Shown piece by piece: positions 45,394 through 53,421 of a DNA stretch of 64,000 bases; the stretch's first letter is position 1; every line of letters begins with the position of its first letter. This DNA is from Nocardia sp. NBC_00403 (GTDB lineage Bacteria > Actinomycetota > Actinomycetes > Mycobacteriales > Mycobacteriaceae): contig NZ_CP107939.1 in the NCBI RefSeq assembly GCF_036046055.1, positions 2,232,001 through 2,296,000 of the forward strand, given 5' to 3'. The notes beneath the pieces are model-generated. The model worked only from the letters and a program-made list of their open reading frames with translations. It was not told the DNA's origin and did not search any database. A program made the translations under genes and the position numbers.

Positions 45394-45675
45394 TCAGAAC
45401 CGCCCTGAGTGTGATGGGTGCGGCGCCGGGGATCTCGGAGTTGCCGCGCGTATCGGGGCAGGCTCGGTTGCACCGACGCGGATGTGGCCGAGCCGGGCAG
45501 CGACCTTGCGCATACAGGCACCGTTGCTCCCGCGGTAGCCCGCGACCAGGAAATTTCGCCGAGCTGATCGTCCTAAGGGACTGTAAGAAACCCACGGGAA
45601 CCATTCCCCGGCGACTGTGACAGCAGACACACTCGATCCCAGCTGACGCGCTGACGCGTCGATGAAGGAGATCTT

Positions 45676-47094
45676 GTGACTACGACACAGCCCGTAAGCG
45701 AGCGCCGGGTGATTGCGAACGTGCTTCGCGGATCGATCGGCAATCTCGTCGAGTGGTACGACTGGTATGTCTACGCCGCTTTCAGCGTGTACTTCGCGAA
45801 ATCATTCTTCCCCGCGGAAGATCCGACGGCGCAGCTGTTATCGGCCGCCGCTCTGTTCGCGGTCGGCTTTTTGATGCGTCCGATCGGCGGCTGGCTACTC
45901 GGCCGCTACGCCGACCGGTTCGGTCGCCGCTCGGCGCTGACCCTTTCGGTCAGCGTGATGGCGGCGGGCTCGCTGCTGATCGCGCTGACCCCGGGGTATC
46001 AGACGATCGGACTCGCCGCACCGATCATCCTGCTGCTGGCCCGACTGCTGCAAGGGTTGTCGGTCGGCGGTGAATATGCCACCAGCGCAACGTATTTGTC
46101 GGAGGTGGCCTCTTCCGGCAAGCGCGGGTTCTACTCGAGCTTCCAGTACGTCACCCTGGTCGCCGGCCAGTTGGTCGCGCTGGGTGTGCAGATCGTCCTG
46201 CAGCAGTTCCTCGACAACGCCCAGATGGACAACTGGGGCTGGCGGATTCCGTTCGTCATCGGCGCGGCCGGTGCACTGGTCGTGATGTGGCTGCGGCGCG
46301 GCATGGACGAGTCCGAGCAGTTCGAGGCCGTCATCGAGGCGGAGCGGAGCGACACGGCCACCGCTTTGCCGCACGGTCGAGACGCGGCGGCCGCGATGAG
46401 CGGCAAGCCCGCGCCGCCGCGTGGCTCGCTGCGGATGCTGTTGCAGTACCCCCGGGAGTGCCTGCTCGTGATGGGCCTGACCTTGGGCGGCACCGTGGCT
46501 TTCTACACTTACACCACCTACATGCAGAAGTTCATGATCTACACCTCCGGCATCTCCAAGCCGACGGTGGCGTGGATCAACTTCATCGCGTTGCTGGTGT
46601 TTGTGGTGTTGCAGCCGCTGGCCGGCGGGCTGTCGGACCGGATCGGCCGCCGCAAGCTGCTGATGTTCTTCGGTGTGGCAGGCGCCCTGCTGACCGTGCC
46701 GATCATGACCGTGCTCGCCCACACCAAGAACCCGATCGCCGCGTGGGCGCTGATGATGCTGGCGCTGGTCATCATCACCGGCTACACCTCGATCAATGCG
46801 ATCGTGAAGGCCGAGCTGTTCCCGACCAAGATCCGCGCGCTCGGCGTCGGGCTGCCGTACGCGCTGACGGTCGCCATCTTCGGCGGCACCGCGGAGATGA
46901 TCGCGGTCGCGCTGAAGAAGGCCGGCCACGAGTCGCTGTTCTTCTGGTACGTCGCGGGCTGCATCGGTATCTCGCTGATCACGTACTACTTCATGCGGGA
47001 AACGTCGAAGGAGTCGACCATCGACGCCGAGGCACCAGCGGCGGACACCGCGTCCGCGCCCGATGAACAGGAACTCGCGCCCGCGCGCGCCTGA
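45676..47094 (+). CDS. kgtP: MHS-family MFS permease, KgtP (alpha-ketoglutarate) type
   Basis: The 472-residue protein has twelve predicted membrane helices and follows KgtP closely: GNLVEWYDWYVYAAFSVYFA, GFLMRPIGGWLLGRYADRFG, LARLLQGLSVGGEYATSATY, AELFPTKIRALGVGLPYA. KgtP-type permeases import dicarboxylates with protons. AAGGAGA lies 8 nt before the GTG. The next genes are a response regulator, kinase and TAXI protein on the same strand, so regulation by them is likely. Confidence 0.88.
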   Translation: MTTTQPVSERRVIANVLRGSIGNLVEWYDWYVYAAFSVYFAKSFFPAEDPTAQLLSAAALFAVGFLMRPIGGWLLGRYADRFGRRSALTLSVSVMAAGSLLIALTPGYQTIGLAAPIILLLARLLQGLSVGGEYATSATYLSEVASSGKRGFYSSFQYVTLVAGQLVALGVQIVLQQFLDNAQMDNWGWRIPFVIGAAGALVVMWLRRGMDESEQFEAVIEAERSDTATALPHGRDAAAAMSGKPAPPRGSLRMLLQYPRECLLVMGLTLGGTVAFYTYTTYMQKFMIYTSGISKPTVAWINFIALLVFVVLQPLAGGLSDRIGRRKLLMFFGVAGALLTVPIMTVLAHTKNPIAAWALMMLALVIITGYTSINAIVKAELFPTKIRALGVGLPYALTVAIFGGTAEMIAVALKKAGHESLFFWYVAGCIGISLITYYFMRETSKESTIDAEAPAADTASAPDEQELAPARA

Positions 47095-47156
47095 CGGCCG
47101 TGGCCAACGAGGTTATGCGCGCACGCGCCGATCGTCCCCTGTGGGAGGATCGGCGC

Positions 47157-47816
47157 GTGCGGCTTGCTGTGGTCGAAGACGACGACGGTGTTGGCGACGC
47201 CCTGGTAGAGGCGCTCAACGCCCGCGGATACCGCGCCGAGCGCATGCGAAGGGGCACGGATCTGCTGATGGCGCATCGCGGCTACGACGCGGTGATCCTC
47301 GATCTCGGCCTGCCCGACGCCGACGGGCTGCAGGTGCTGCGGCAGTTGCGCGAGGTGAGCTCGATACCGGTGTTGATCCTGACCGCCCGCAGCGACGAAC
47401 GTTCCATCGTGCGCGGGCTGCGCGGCGGCGCCGACGACTACCTGGTGAAGCCACCGCGGATCGCCGAGCTGATGGCTCGGCTGGAGACGGTCATGCGGCG
47501 CGCGGCGGTGGCAGCGGAGCCGACGCGCGCGGAGGTGGTGACCGGGGATGTGCGGGTGGATCTCGCCGCACGGGTGGTCGAGGTCGGTGGGACGCCGATC
47601 GCGTTGACGCAGAAGGAGTTCGAGTTGGTGGAGGTGCTCGTCGAGCGGCCGGGCGCCGCCGTCAGTCGCCAGCAACTGATGGACCGCATCTGGGGTGACG
47701 CGTTCGTCGCGGTGTCGCGGTCGCTGGACGTGCACATGACCGCATTGCGCGCGAAGCTGGCCAGGCCCGGTCTGATCACCACCATTCGTGGCTACGGCTA
47801 TCGGTGGGGACAATGA
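47157..47816 (+). CDS. OmpR-type response regulator
   Basis: The 219-residue protein has a receiver domain with acidic pocket EDDD near 7-10, phosphoacceptor Asp49 (VILDLGLPDADG), Thr in LILTARS and Lys in LVKPP, followed by a winged-helix output domain (LTQKEFELVEVLVERPGAAV to TIRGYGYRWG). GTG 47157 is chosen because GGGAGG stands 8 nt upstream; a longer frame from 47100 adds unlike residues. It precedes its kinase by 19 nt. Confidence 0.9.
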   Translation: MRLAVVEDDDGVGDALVEALNARGYRAERMRRGTDLLMAHRGYDAVILDLGLPDADGLQVLRQLREVSSIPVLILTARSDERSIVRGLRGGADDYLVKPPRIAELMARLETVMRRAAVAAEPTRAEVVTGDVRVDLAARVVEVGGTPIALTQKEFELVEVLVERPGAAVSRQQLMDRIWGDAFVAVSRSLDVHMTALRAKLARPGLITTIRGYGYRWGQ

Positions 47817-47835
47817 GCCGGGGAGCGGAGCCGGA

Positions 47836-49692
47836 ATGCGTCGACGGCTACTGATCGCGTTGACAGTGTTCGCGGCGCTGGCGGTGCTCGCGTTCGCGGT
47901 GCCGCTGTCGCTGACCTTCGCCACCAGCCGGACCCAGGAGCTGGTGCTCGGCCGTTCCGGGGACGCCGATCGGTTCGCCACCCTGGCCGATGTCGCGGCC
48001 GCGGACGGGGATGTCCGTGCGCTGGCCGAGGAAGTCGGCCGCTACCACGAGCTCTACGACGAGCCCGTGCTCGTTGTCGACGCGCGCGGCGCACCGACGG
48101 TCAATGCGGCCGTGGATATCGATGATGCCGCCATTGTCGCCGCGGTGGCCGCCGCGCGCCGCAATCAGCGACCGCAGCCGATCGACCGGCTGACTCCGTG
48201 GGGCGCGCCGACCATGCTGGTCGCGCGGCCGGTCGGGACCGGCGTGCAGGTCAATGGCGCCGTGGTGATCGAGGCGTCCACCGCGCGGGCCCGCGCCGAT
48301 ATCGCGAAGGCGTGGGCGCTGATCGCGGCGGGAGCTGTCGTCGCCATGGCGGTGTTCACGCTGCTGGCACTGACTCTGAGCCGCTGGGTGCTGCGACCGC
48401 TGGCCGCGTTGTCGCATGCGGTCGCGGACCTGACCGCAACACTGCCGAAACCACGCACCGAAGTAGCCGCACCCTCGATCGCCCGCCGCCACGGCGGGCC
48501 GCCGGAAATGCGGGCCGTCGCGGAATCGTTCGACGCCATGGCGCTCGCCGTCGCCGACTCGGCGGACGCCCAACGTCAGCTCGTCGCCGACACCGCCCAC
48601 GCCATGCGTAACCCACTGGCCGCTTTGACAATTCGTCTCGATTCGCTGGAGCCCGCCATCCCGGCGGCTGCGACCGCAACCTTTCATCGCGCGAGTGCCG
48701 AGGTCGAACGTCTGACCGCGCTGCTCGACGGCCTACTCAGCCTGGCCGTAGCCGAAACCCCCGCTGCCTTCGAAGCCGCACGCGCCGCCGGTGGCACCGA
48801 AAACCATTGCGACGCGGTACAAGTAGTCGCCGATCGGATCGATGCCTGGTATTCCGCTTTCGAGAGTGCGGGCATGCAACTGGGTGCGCGGGTCGAGCCG
48901 GTCGTTGGAGATGATGCCGCCGGCGGTGTGGAGGCCGGTGGATACTGTGCCGCTGGCGGTGTGGGGGTCGGTGGAAACACTGGCGCTGGCGGTGTGGGGG
49001 GCGTTGGAGACGATGCTGCCGGCGGTGTGGGGGTCGGTGGAAACACTGGCGCTGGCGGTGTGGGGCGCGTTGGAGACGATGCTGCCGGCGGTGTGGGGGT
49101 CGGTGGAAACACTGGCGCTGGCGGTGTGGGGCGCGTTGGAGACGATGCTGCCGGCGGTGTGGGGGTCGGTGGAAACACTGGCGCTGGCGGTGCAGGGCGC
49201 GTTGGAGACGATGCCGCCGGCGGTGTTGAGGTCGCTGGAAACAATGCCGCCAGCCGTGTGCCGGTCGCTGGAACCCACGTGACCAGCAGCTCGCGGGTCG
49301 CTGGATACGATGGTTCGACCGACTTGCAGGTTGATCGAAATGGCGCGGAGGTTGCGCTTCCCGCGGACGTCCTTGCGCAAATACTCGATGTGCCCCTGAG
49401 CAATTCGTGCCGCTACGCGGGTTCCGGCACACACACGACGATTACCGTCGACACCGAGCCCGGTTGGGTGACGGTGACCGTCCGCGACGACGGCGCCGGA
49501 GTGGCCCCTGAGGAGATCGACAAACTCGCCACCCGCTTCTATCGCGGCGCCACCGCACCCGCGGGTGGCTCTGGCCTCGGTCTCCCGATCGCCACTGCCC
49601 TGACTCAGGCCCGCGGCGGCACGTTGACCGTCGAGCCGGTCGACCCGCACGGCCTCGCGATCCGCATCCGGCTACCAAGGGTGGTCGAGTGA
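47836..49692 (+). CDS. Sensor histidine kinase with large Gly-rich insertion
   Basis: The 618-residue protein has two membrane helices (about 6-28 and 160-185), an extracytoplasmic domain, HAMP, HisKA with His255 (DTAHAMRNPLAALTIRLDSL) and an ATPase domain with N-box SNSCRYAG (about 522), VRDDGAGVAPEEID and GGSGLGLPIA. Between HisKA and the N-box, about residues 355-485, lies a Gly/Val/Asp repeat insertion not found in ordinary kinases. The start ATG has CGGAG at 5 nt. The stop overlaps the TAXI gene start. Confidence 0.85.
   Translation: MRRRLLIALTVFAALAVLAFAVPLSLTFATSRTQELVLGRSGDADRFATLADVAAADGDVRALAEEVGRYHELYDEPVLVVDARGAPTVNAAVDIDDAAIVAAVAAARRNQRPQPIDRLTPWGAPTMLVARPVGTGVQVNGAVVIEASTARARADIAKAWALIAAGAVVAMAVFTLLALTLSRWVLRPLAALSHAVADLTATLPKPRTEVAAPSIARRHGGPPEMRAVAESFDAMALAVADSADAQRQLVADTAHAMRNPLAALTIRLDSLEPAIPAAATATFHRASAEVERLTALLDGLLSLAVAETPAAFEAARAAGGTENHCDAVQVVADRIDAWYSAFESAGMQLGARVEPVVGDDAAGGVEAGGYCAAGGVGVGGNTGAGGVGGVGDDAAGGVGVGGNTGAGGVGRVGDDAAGGVGVGGNTGAGGVGRVGDDAAGGVGVGGNTGAGGAGRVGDDAAGGVEVAGNNAASRVPVAGTHVTSSSRVAGYDGSTDLQVDRNGAEVALPADVLAQILDVPLSNSCRYAGSGTHTTITVDTEPGWVTVTVRDDGAGVAPEEIDKLATRFYRGATAPAGGSGLGLPIATALTQARGGTLTVEPVDPHGLAIRIRLPRVVE
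48955..49218 (+). repeat. 66-nt tandem repeat inside the kinase gene
   Basis: Four near-perfect units recur at exactly 66 nt (same phase at 48967, 49033, 49099, 49165), each encoding 22 residues with VGVGGNTGAGG and VGDDAAGG. More diverged units extend it to about 48900-49290. All copies keep the frame. Confidence 0.92.
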
Positions 49693-50600
49693 TGCGCCGT
49701 CGGAACTTCTTGGCGCTGGCGGCTTTCGGGGCCGTTGCCGGGATGTCGGGGTGCGGCACGGATGCGGGTGGTGTCAACGTCCGGTTGGCTTCCGGTGAGG
49801 CGGGTGGGCTTTATCACGCGTTCGCGCGGCTGCTCGCGGCTGTTGCGGAGCAAGCGGGCGGGGTGCGGATCGAACCGGTGACGACCTCGGGCTCGCAGGA
49901 GAATCTGGCCCGCCTTGCCGCGGGCGAGGTGGATGCGGCGCTGACGCTGTCGGATTCGGTGGGGGAGCGCGATCGGGTGTCGGCGCTCGGTCGCGTCTAC
50001 GAGAACTACCTGCAACTCGCGGTGCGGGCGGACAGTCCGATTCACCACGTCGCCGACCTGCGCGGCACCCGGGTGAACCTCGGAGCCGCGGGCTCGGGTG
50101 CCGCGGTCACCGGCGAGCGGCTGCTGTGGGCCGCGGGCTTGGATCCGGCGGTGGATGTGTCGATTGCGCATCGGCCGTTGCGGGAGGCGGTGGCGGCGTT
50201 GGACTTCGATGAAATCGACGCGCTGCTCTGGGCGGGCGGCGTGCCAACCAGTGCACTCGAGGTGCCGCGGCGGATGCGCCTGGTCGACCTGGGTGAGTTG
50301 GCTGTGCCGATGCGAGAGCGGTTCGGCTATCTCTACGACCGTGTCGAGATTCCCGCCGATGCCTATCCCGGCGGCCCCGCGGTGCACACGGTGGGCGTCG
50401 CGAATCTGCTGCTCGCCGCGCCGTCCCTGCCGGACGATGCCGCAGCGGTGATCGTCGACCTGCTGCTTTCCTACGCCGACGCGCTGGTCCCGGCCGAGGC
50501 CGCGGGCACCCAATTCCTGGATGCCCGCTCACTGATCGGAACTGGCTCGGTACCACTGCATCCCGGTGCGGCAGCGGTATATCGGCGCAGACACGGTTGA
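49692..50600 (+). CDS. TAXI-family solute-binding lipoprotein
   Basis: The 302-residue protein has a lipoprotein signal with lipobox MSGC (Cys near 21) and the TAXI pattern: LASGEAGGLYHAFARLLAAV, EPVTTSGSQENLARLAAGEV, DLRGTRVNLGAAGSGAAVTG and HTVGVANLLL. TAXI proteins deliver dicarboxylates or glutamate to TRAP permeases, but no TRAP membrane genes are present here. TGATG overlap with the kinase suggests it is the kinase's periplasmic sensor partner (inference). Confidence 0.82.
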   Translation: MRRRNFLALAAFGAVAGMSGCGTDAGGVNVRLASGEAGGLYHAFARLLAAVAEQAGGVRIEPVTTSGSQENLARLAAGEVDAALTLSDSVGERDRVSALGRVYENYLQLAVRADSPIHHVADLRGTRVNLGAAGSGAAVTGERLLWAAGLDPAVDVSIAHRPLREAVAALDFDEIDALLWAGGVPTSALEVPRRMRLVDLGELAVPMRERFGYLYDRVEIPADAYPGGPAVHTVGVANLLLAAPSLPDDAAAVIVDLLLSYADALVPAEAAGTQFLDARSLIGTGSVPLHPGAAAVYRRRHG

Positions 50601-50608
50601 GATACGCG

Positions 50609-50857
50609 TCAGCAGGTAACCGACAGGCCCGCTGACCGCGATGCACGGCTGTTGGCCTTGCTGGTCTGCACGGCCGCCTCGCCGAAGGCCATGATCCGCG
50701 TGTTCACCCTGGCGACGTGCCAGACCAGTCGGCATTCCATGGGTCGCGCATCCTCGATGAGCGCGATCATTCGAGGCAGTATGCGCAGCACTGGGTCGAG
50801 TTGAAGGTCGGGCTCGTCGACCGGATGGCAGGCGAGCGCTATGTCGACAGCATCGCG
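50609..50857 (-). pseudogene. Decayed LysR-family C-terminal remnant
   Basis: The minus strand encodes DAVDIALACHPVDEPDLQLD and, further on, RLVWHVARVNTRIMAFGEAA plus VQTSKAN. These parallel two separated pieces of the intact LysR protein next to it (FDMVLIGRPIDEPDLVTG; FVWRVSRETARVRAFNDAAM, ETSKN). The ~80 residues between are missing and there is no HTH, so it is the remains of a duplicated lysR gene with an internal deletion. Confidence 0.75.
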
Positions 50858-50874
50858 TTGCTCAACCGCGGGGA

Positions 50875-51771
50875 TCAGTGCTGACGGTTCTTGCTCGTTT
50901 CCATCGCGGCGTCGTTGAACGCCCGGACTCTGGCTGTCTCCCGGGAGACCCGCCACACGAACCCCCACTCGACGGGCGGGGCGTCGTCGAACGGGAGGTA
51001 GGTGACGTCCGGTCGGAGGTAGAAGCGGGTGACCTGGGCTCCGACGATGAAAGCGCCCTCGCCCGCGCCGATGAGGGTGAGGATTTCCTGGAAGGTCTGG
51101 GCGCGCCTGCCGTGCGCAATCGGCGCGCCACTCGGCGTGTGCGACGGGACCCGGTCCTGCACGACCGAGTCGGGCAGCGTCGTCGGCATCCGCAGCAGGG
51201 TGACCGCGGTGAGATCCTCCAGCGAGATCGAGGCGCGCCGGGCCAGTGGATGCCGGGAGGACACCGCGAGCATGCGCGCCTCACTGATCAGGGTCGGGCC
51301 GGTGACCAGGTCGGGCTCATCGATCGGACGGCCGATCAGCACCATGTCGAAAGCGTCGCTGCGCCAGCCGATGAGGCCGTCGCTGATCTGCACCTCTCGG
51401 ATATTCACCTCGCTGCCGGGGTGCGCCGCGCGGAAGTGCTTGGTCGCCTCCAGAATCAGCTGACCGGCGGCGGCGCCGTTGAATCCGATGTTCAGCACAC
51501 CGGTGACACCGCGACCTTCGGCGGTCGCGCGCTCGATGGCCTGCTGAATTCGCTGGTGCCCCGGTAGCAGATCCTCGCGCAGCAGTTGCCCGATGGGAGT
51601 GAGGGTCACCTTGCGGCTGGTTCGTTCGAAAAGCGTTGCGCCGATTTGGCGTTCGAGGCGTTGGATGATCTGGGTGATCCGGCTCGGCGACACCCGGAGC
51701 CGCTCGGCTGCTCTGCCGAAATGCAGCTCGTCCGCCAGCGTCAGGAACGCTTCGATCTCGTGCCGTTCCAT
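50875..51771 (-). CDS. LysR-family transcriptional regulator
   Basis: The 298-residue protein has the N-terminal winged HTH (MERHEIEAFLTLADELHFGR, then AERLRVSPSRITQIIQRLER) and a LysR effector domain (GVLNIGFNGAAAGQLILEAT to the C-terminus). An ATG two codons earlier (51777) is also possible. It is divergent from the NmrA-like gene 123 nt away, the classical LysR arrangement. Confidence 0.9.
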   Translation of the reverse strand: MERHEIEAFLTLADELHFGRAAERLRVSPSRITQIIQRLERQIGATLFERTSRKVTLTPIGQLLREDLLPGHQRIQQAIERATAEGRGVTGVLNIGFNGAAAGQLILEATKHFRAAHPGSEVNIREVQISDGLIGWRSDAFDMVLIGRPIDEPDLVTGPTLISEARMLAVSSRHPLARRASISLEDLTAVTLLRMPTTLPDSVVQDRVPSHTPSGAPIAHGRRAQTFQEILTLIGAGEGAFIVGAQVTRFYLRPDVTYLPFDDAPPVEWGFVWRVSRETARVRAFNDAAMETSKNRQH

Positions 51772-51894
51772 GGCCATCCCGTCGATCGTTGAGTGGGCCT
51801 AAACGGTTGTTGCGTAACACGTCGTTGTTCCCAGGACCACCCTTCTTAATCCTTGAAAAGGCAGTTGTCCACGTGAATTGAGGAACACCGATCT

Positions 51895-52728
51895 ATGAGT
51901 AAGAACTCCGAATACATCCTTGTGCTCGGTGGCACAGGCAAGACCGGCAGCCGGATCGTCGAGCGGCTACAGGCCATCGGGGCTCCGGTGCGCGTCGGCT
52001 CCCGCTCCGTCGACCCGCCGTTCGATTGGGACAACCCGGCGAGTTGGGCGCCTGCGCTGCTGGATGTGCACGCGGTGTATGTCTCCTTCCAGCCGGATCT
52101 CGCGGTGCCGGGTGCCCCGGAGGCGGTGCGGGCCTTCGGCGAGATGGCCGCGACCGCGGGCGTGCGGCGGCTGGTGCTGCTGTCGGGCCGCGGCGAGGAG
52201 GAGGCGCAGGCCGCGGAGCAGGCGCTCGCCGAGGTGGGGCTGGAGCTGACGGTGGTGCGGTCCAGCTTCTTCGCCCAGAACTTCAGCGAGGGCGAGTTCC
52301 TTGCCCCGCTGCGGGCCGGGCAGCTGGTGCTGCCGGTCGGGGCGGTCCCCGAGCCGTTCATCGATATCGATGACATCGCCGATCTCGCGGTGGCCGCGCT
52401 GACCGAGGAAGGACACGCCGGCCAGGTATACGAGGTGACCGGACCACGCATGCTCACCTTCGCCGAGGCGGTCGCCGAAATCGCCGCGGCCACCGGGCGT
52501 TCGATCGAGTACGTCCAAGTGTCGCCGGAAGACTACGCGGCGGCATTGGCCGAGGCTCAGGTGCCCGATTACCTGATCGAGTTCCTCGGCTATCTGTTCA
52601 CCACCGTCCTGGATGGCCGCAATGCGTATCTCGGCGACGGTGTGCAGCGCGGCCTAGGCCGTCCGCCGCGGGATTTCGCCGAGTATGTGAAAGCAGCAGC
52701 GGCCGACGGCGTCTGGGATGCCGAATGA
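51895..52728 (+). CDS. NmrA-like NAD(P)-binding protein
   Basis: The 277-residue protein opens with ILVLGGTGKTGSRIVERLQ, a dinucleotide-binding GxxGxxG loop, and continues as an atypical short-chain dehydrogenase (HAVYVSFQPDLAVPGAPE, RRLVLLSGRG). The active-site Tyr-Lys pair of classical SDRs is not evident. It may be a redox sensor or a quinone or ergot-type reductase. LysR control from the divergent gene is likely. Confidence 0.85.
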   Translation: MSKNSEYILVLGGTGKTGSRIVERLQAIGAPVRVGSRSVDPPFDWDNPASWAPALLDVHAVYVSFQPDLAVPGAPEAVRAFGEMAATAGVRRLVLLSGRGEEEAQAAEQALAEVGLELTVVRSSFFAQNFSEGEFLAPLRAGQLVLPVGAVPEPFIDIDDIADLAVAALTEEGHAGQVYEVTGPRMLTFAEAVAEIAAATGRSIEYVQVSPEDYAAALAEAQVPDYLIEFLGYLFTTVLDGRNAYLGDGVQRGLGRPPRDFAEYVKAAAADGVWDAE

Positions 52729-52756
52729 GGGCCGCCCGCAGGAGCTGAGCCGCGTC

Positions 52757-53030
52757 ATGAAGGCTTTGCGATCGACCACACTGGTTCTTGCGGCGGTGAC
52801 GGCCGGACTGATGGCCGGGCTCTTCGCCTGAAACGCAGCGGTGACGCCGCATTCGTCGAGGTCATGCGGAACATCAATGTGGCTATTGCGAATCCGCTGT
52901 TCATAACCATGCTCATGGTGGGCGGTCGCCGGACTCGCTGCGGTGGTGGGGAATTGGCGCTCCGGCGACGCCGCAGTGCGGTACTGGGCGATCGCCGGAT
53001 TCGTCTGCTACCTGGTGTGGGCCTTCACCA
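52757..53030 (+). pseudogene. DUF1772-like (anthrone oxygenase-type) gene, 5' part
   Basis: Reading MKALRSTTLVLAAVTAGLMA, then a stop at 52829, the homology resumes in other frames as KRSGDAAFVEVMRNINVAIA with NPLFITMLM, and later AVAGLAAVVGNWRSGDAAVR then YWAIAGFVCYLVWAFTT. At least two frameshifts plus a small deletion break it. DUF1772 proteins are small membrane proteins. The 3' part is found beyond an IS200/IS605-type element. Confidence 0.78.
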
Positions 53031-53062
53031 CCGCCCTTCAGGGTAGTGGTGAAGGCCCACAC
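53015..53062. repeat. 23-bp inverted repeat at the IS junction
   Basis: Bases 53015-53037 and 53040-53062 are complementary except for one mismatch and one G-T pair, with a 2-nt centre. The left arm is part of the DUF1772 coding sequence (VWAFTTA), so the right arm is an inverted copy of host gene sequence or the IS end. Confidence 0.75.
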
Positions 53063-53089
53063 GGGATGCCCGCCGGGGTCGCGCGTGCT

Positions 53090-53362
53090 CTAGATCGGGC
53101 GGTCTTGTTGCTCGATGTACTGCCGCAGCACCGAGATCGGTGCTGCGCCGCCCGACCCGGCGAAGTACGACCCCGACCACAGCCTTTGGGTGCGCCGGTA
53201 GTGCCGAACCAGGTCGGGGAACTCTTGGCGCAGCCTGCGCGAGGACACGCCTTTGAGGGAGTTCACGGGCCGCGACAACGCGACCTTCGGCGGGAAGTTC
53301 ACCAGAAGGTGCACGTGGTTCGCCTCCTCGTTGAACTCGACTAGTTCGCACTCGAAAACACA
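53090..53362 (-). pseudogene. tnpA: TnpA (Y1/HUH transposase), N-terminally truncated
   Basis: About 90 residues of TnpA remain: CELVEFNEEANHVHLLVNFP with the HUH motif, KVALSRPVNSLKGVSSRRLR and the catalytic Tyr in VLRQYIEQQ. The N-terminal ~50 residues of the family (HLVFVTKYRR region) are missing because of a deletion toward tnpB. Mobilisation would need TnpA supplied in trans. Confidence 0.82.
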
Positions 53363-53421
53363 ATGTCTGCCAGTGCGAATCTCGCTGTAGTCAACCAAAC
53401 ACCAATGGTTAGGATCATGGT

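Noticed and set aside
45394..45675. A small minus-strand gene before kgtP
   Set aside because: The frame is short, without start signals or recognisable domain; the region is more likely the kgtP promoter.
48955..49218. CRISPR array
   Set aside because: The repeats are contiguous 66-nt coding units without unique spacers and no cas genes are near.
48684..49403. Pro/Thr/Ala-rich repeat protein on the minus strand over the kinase repeats
   Set aside because: It is the antisense reading of the Gly-rich repeat; the kinase frame extends in frame on both sides.
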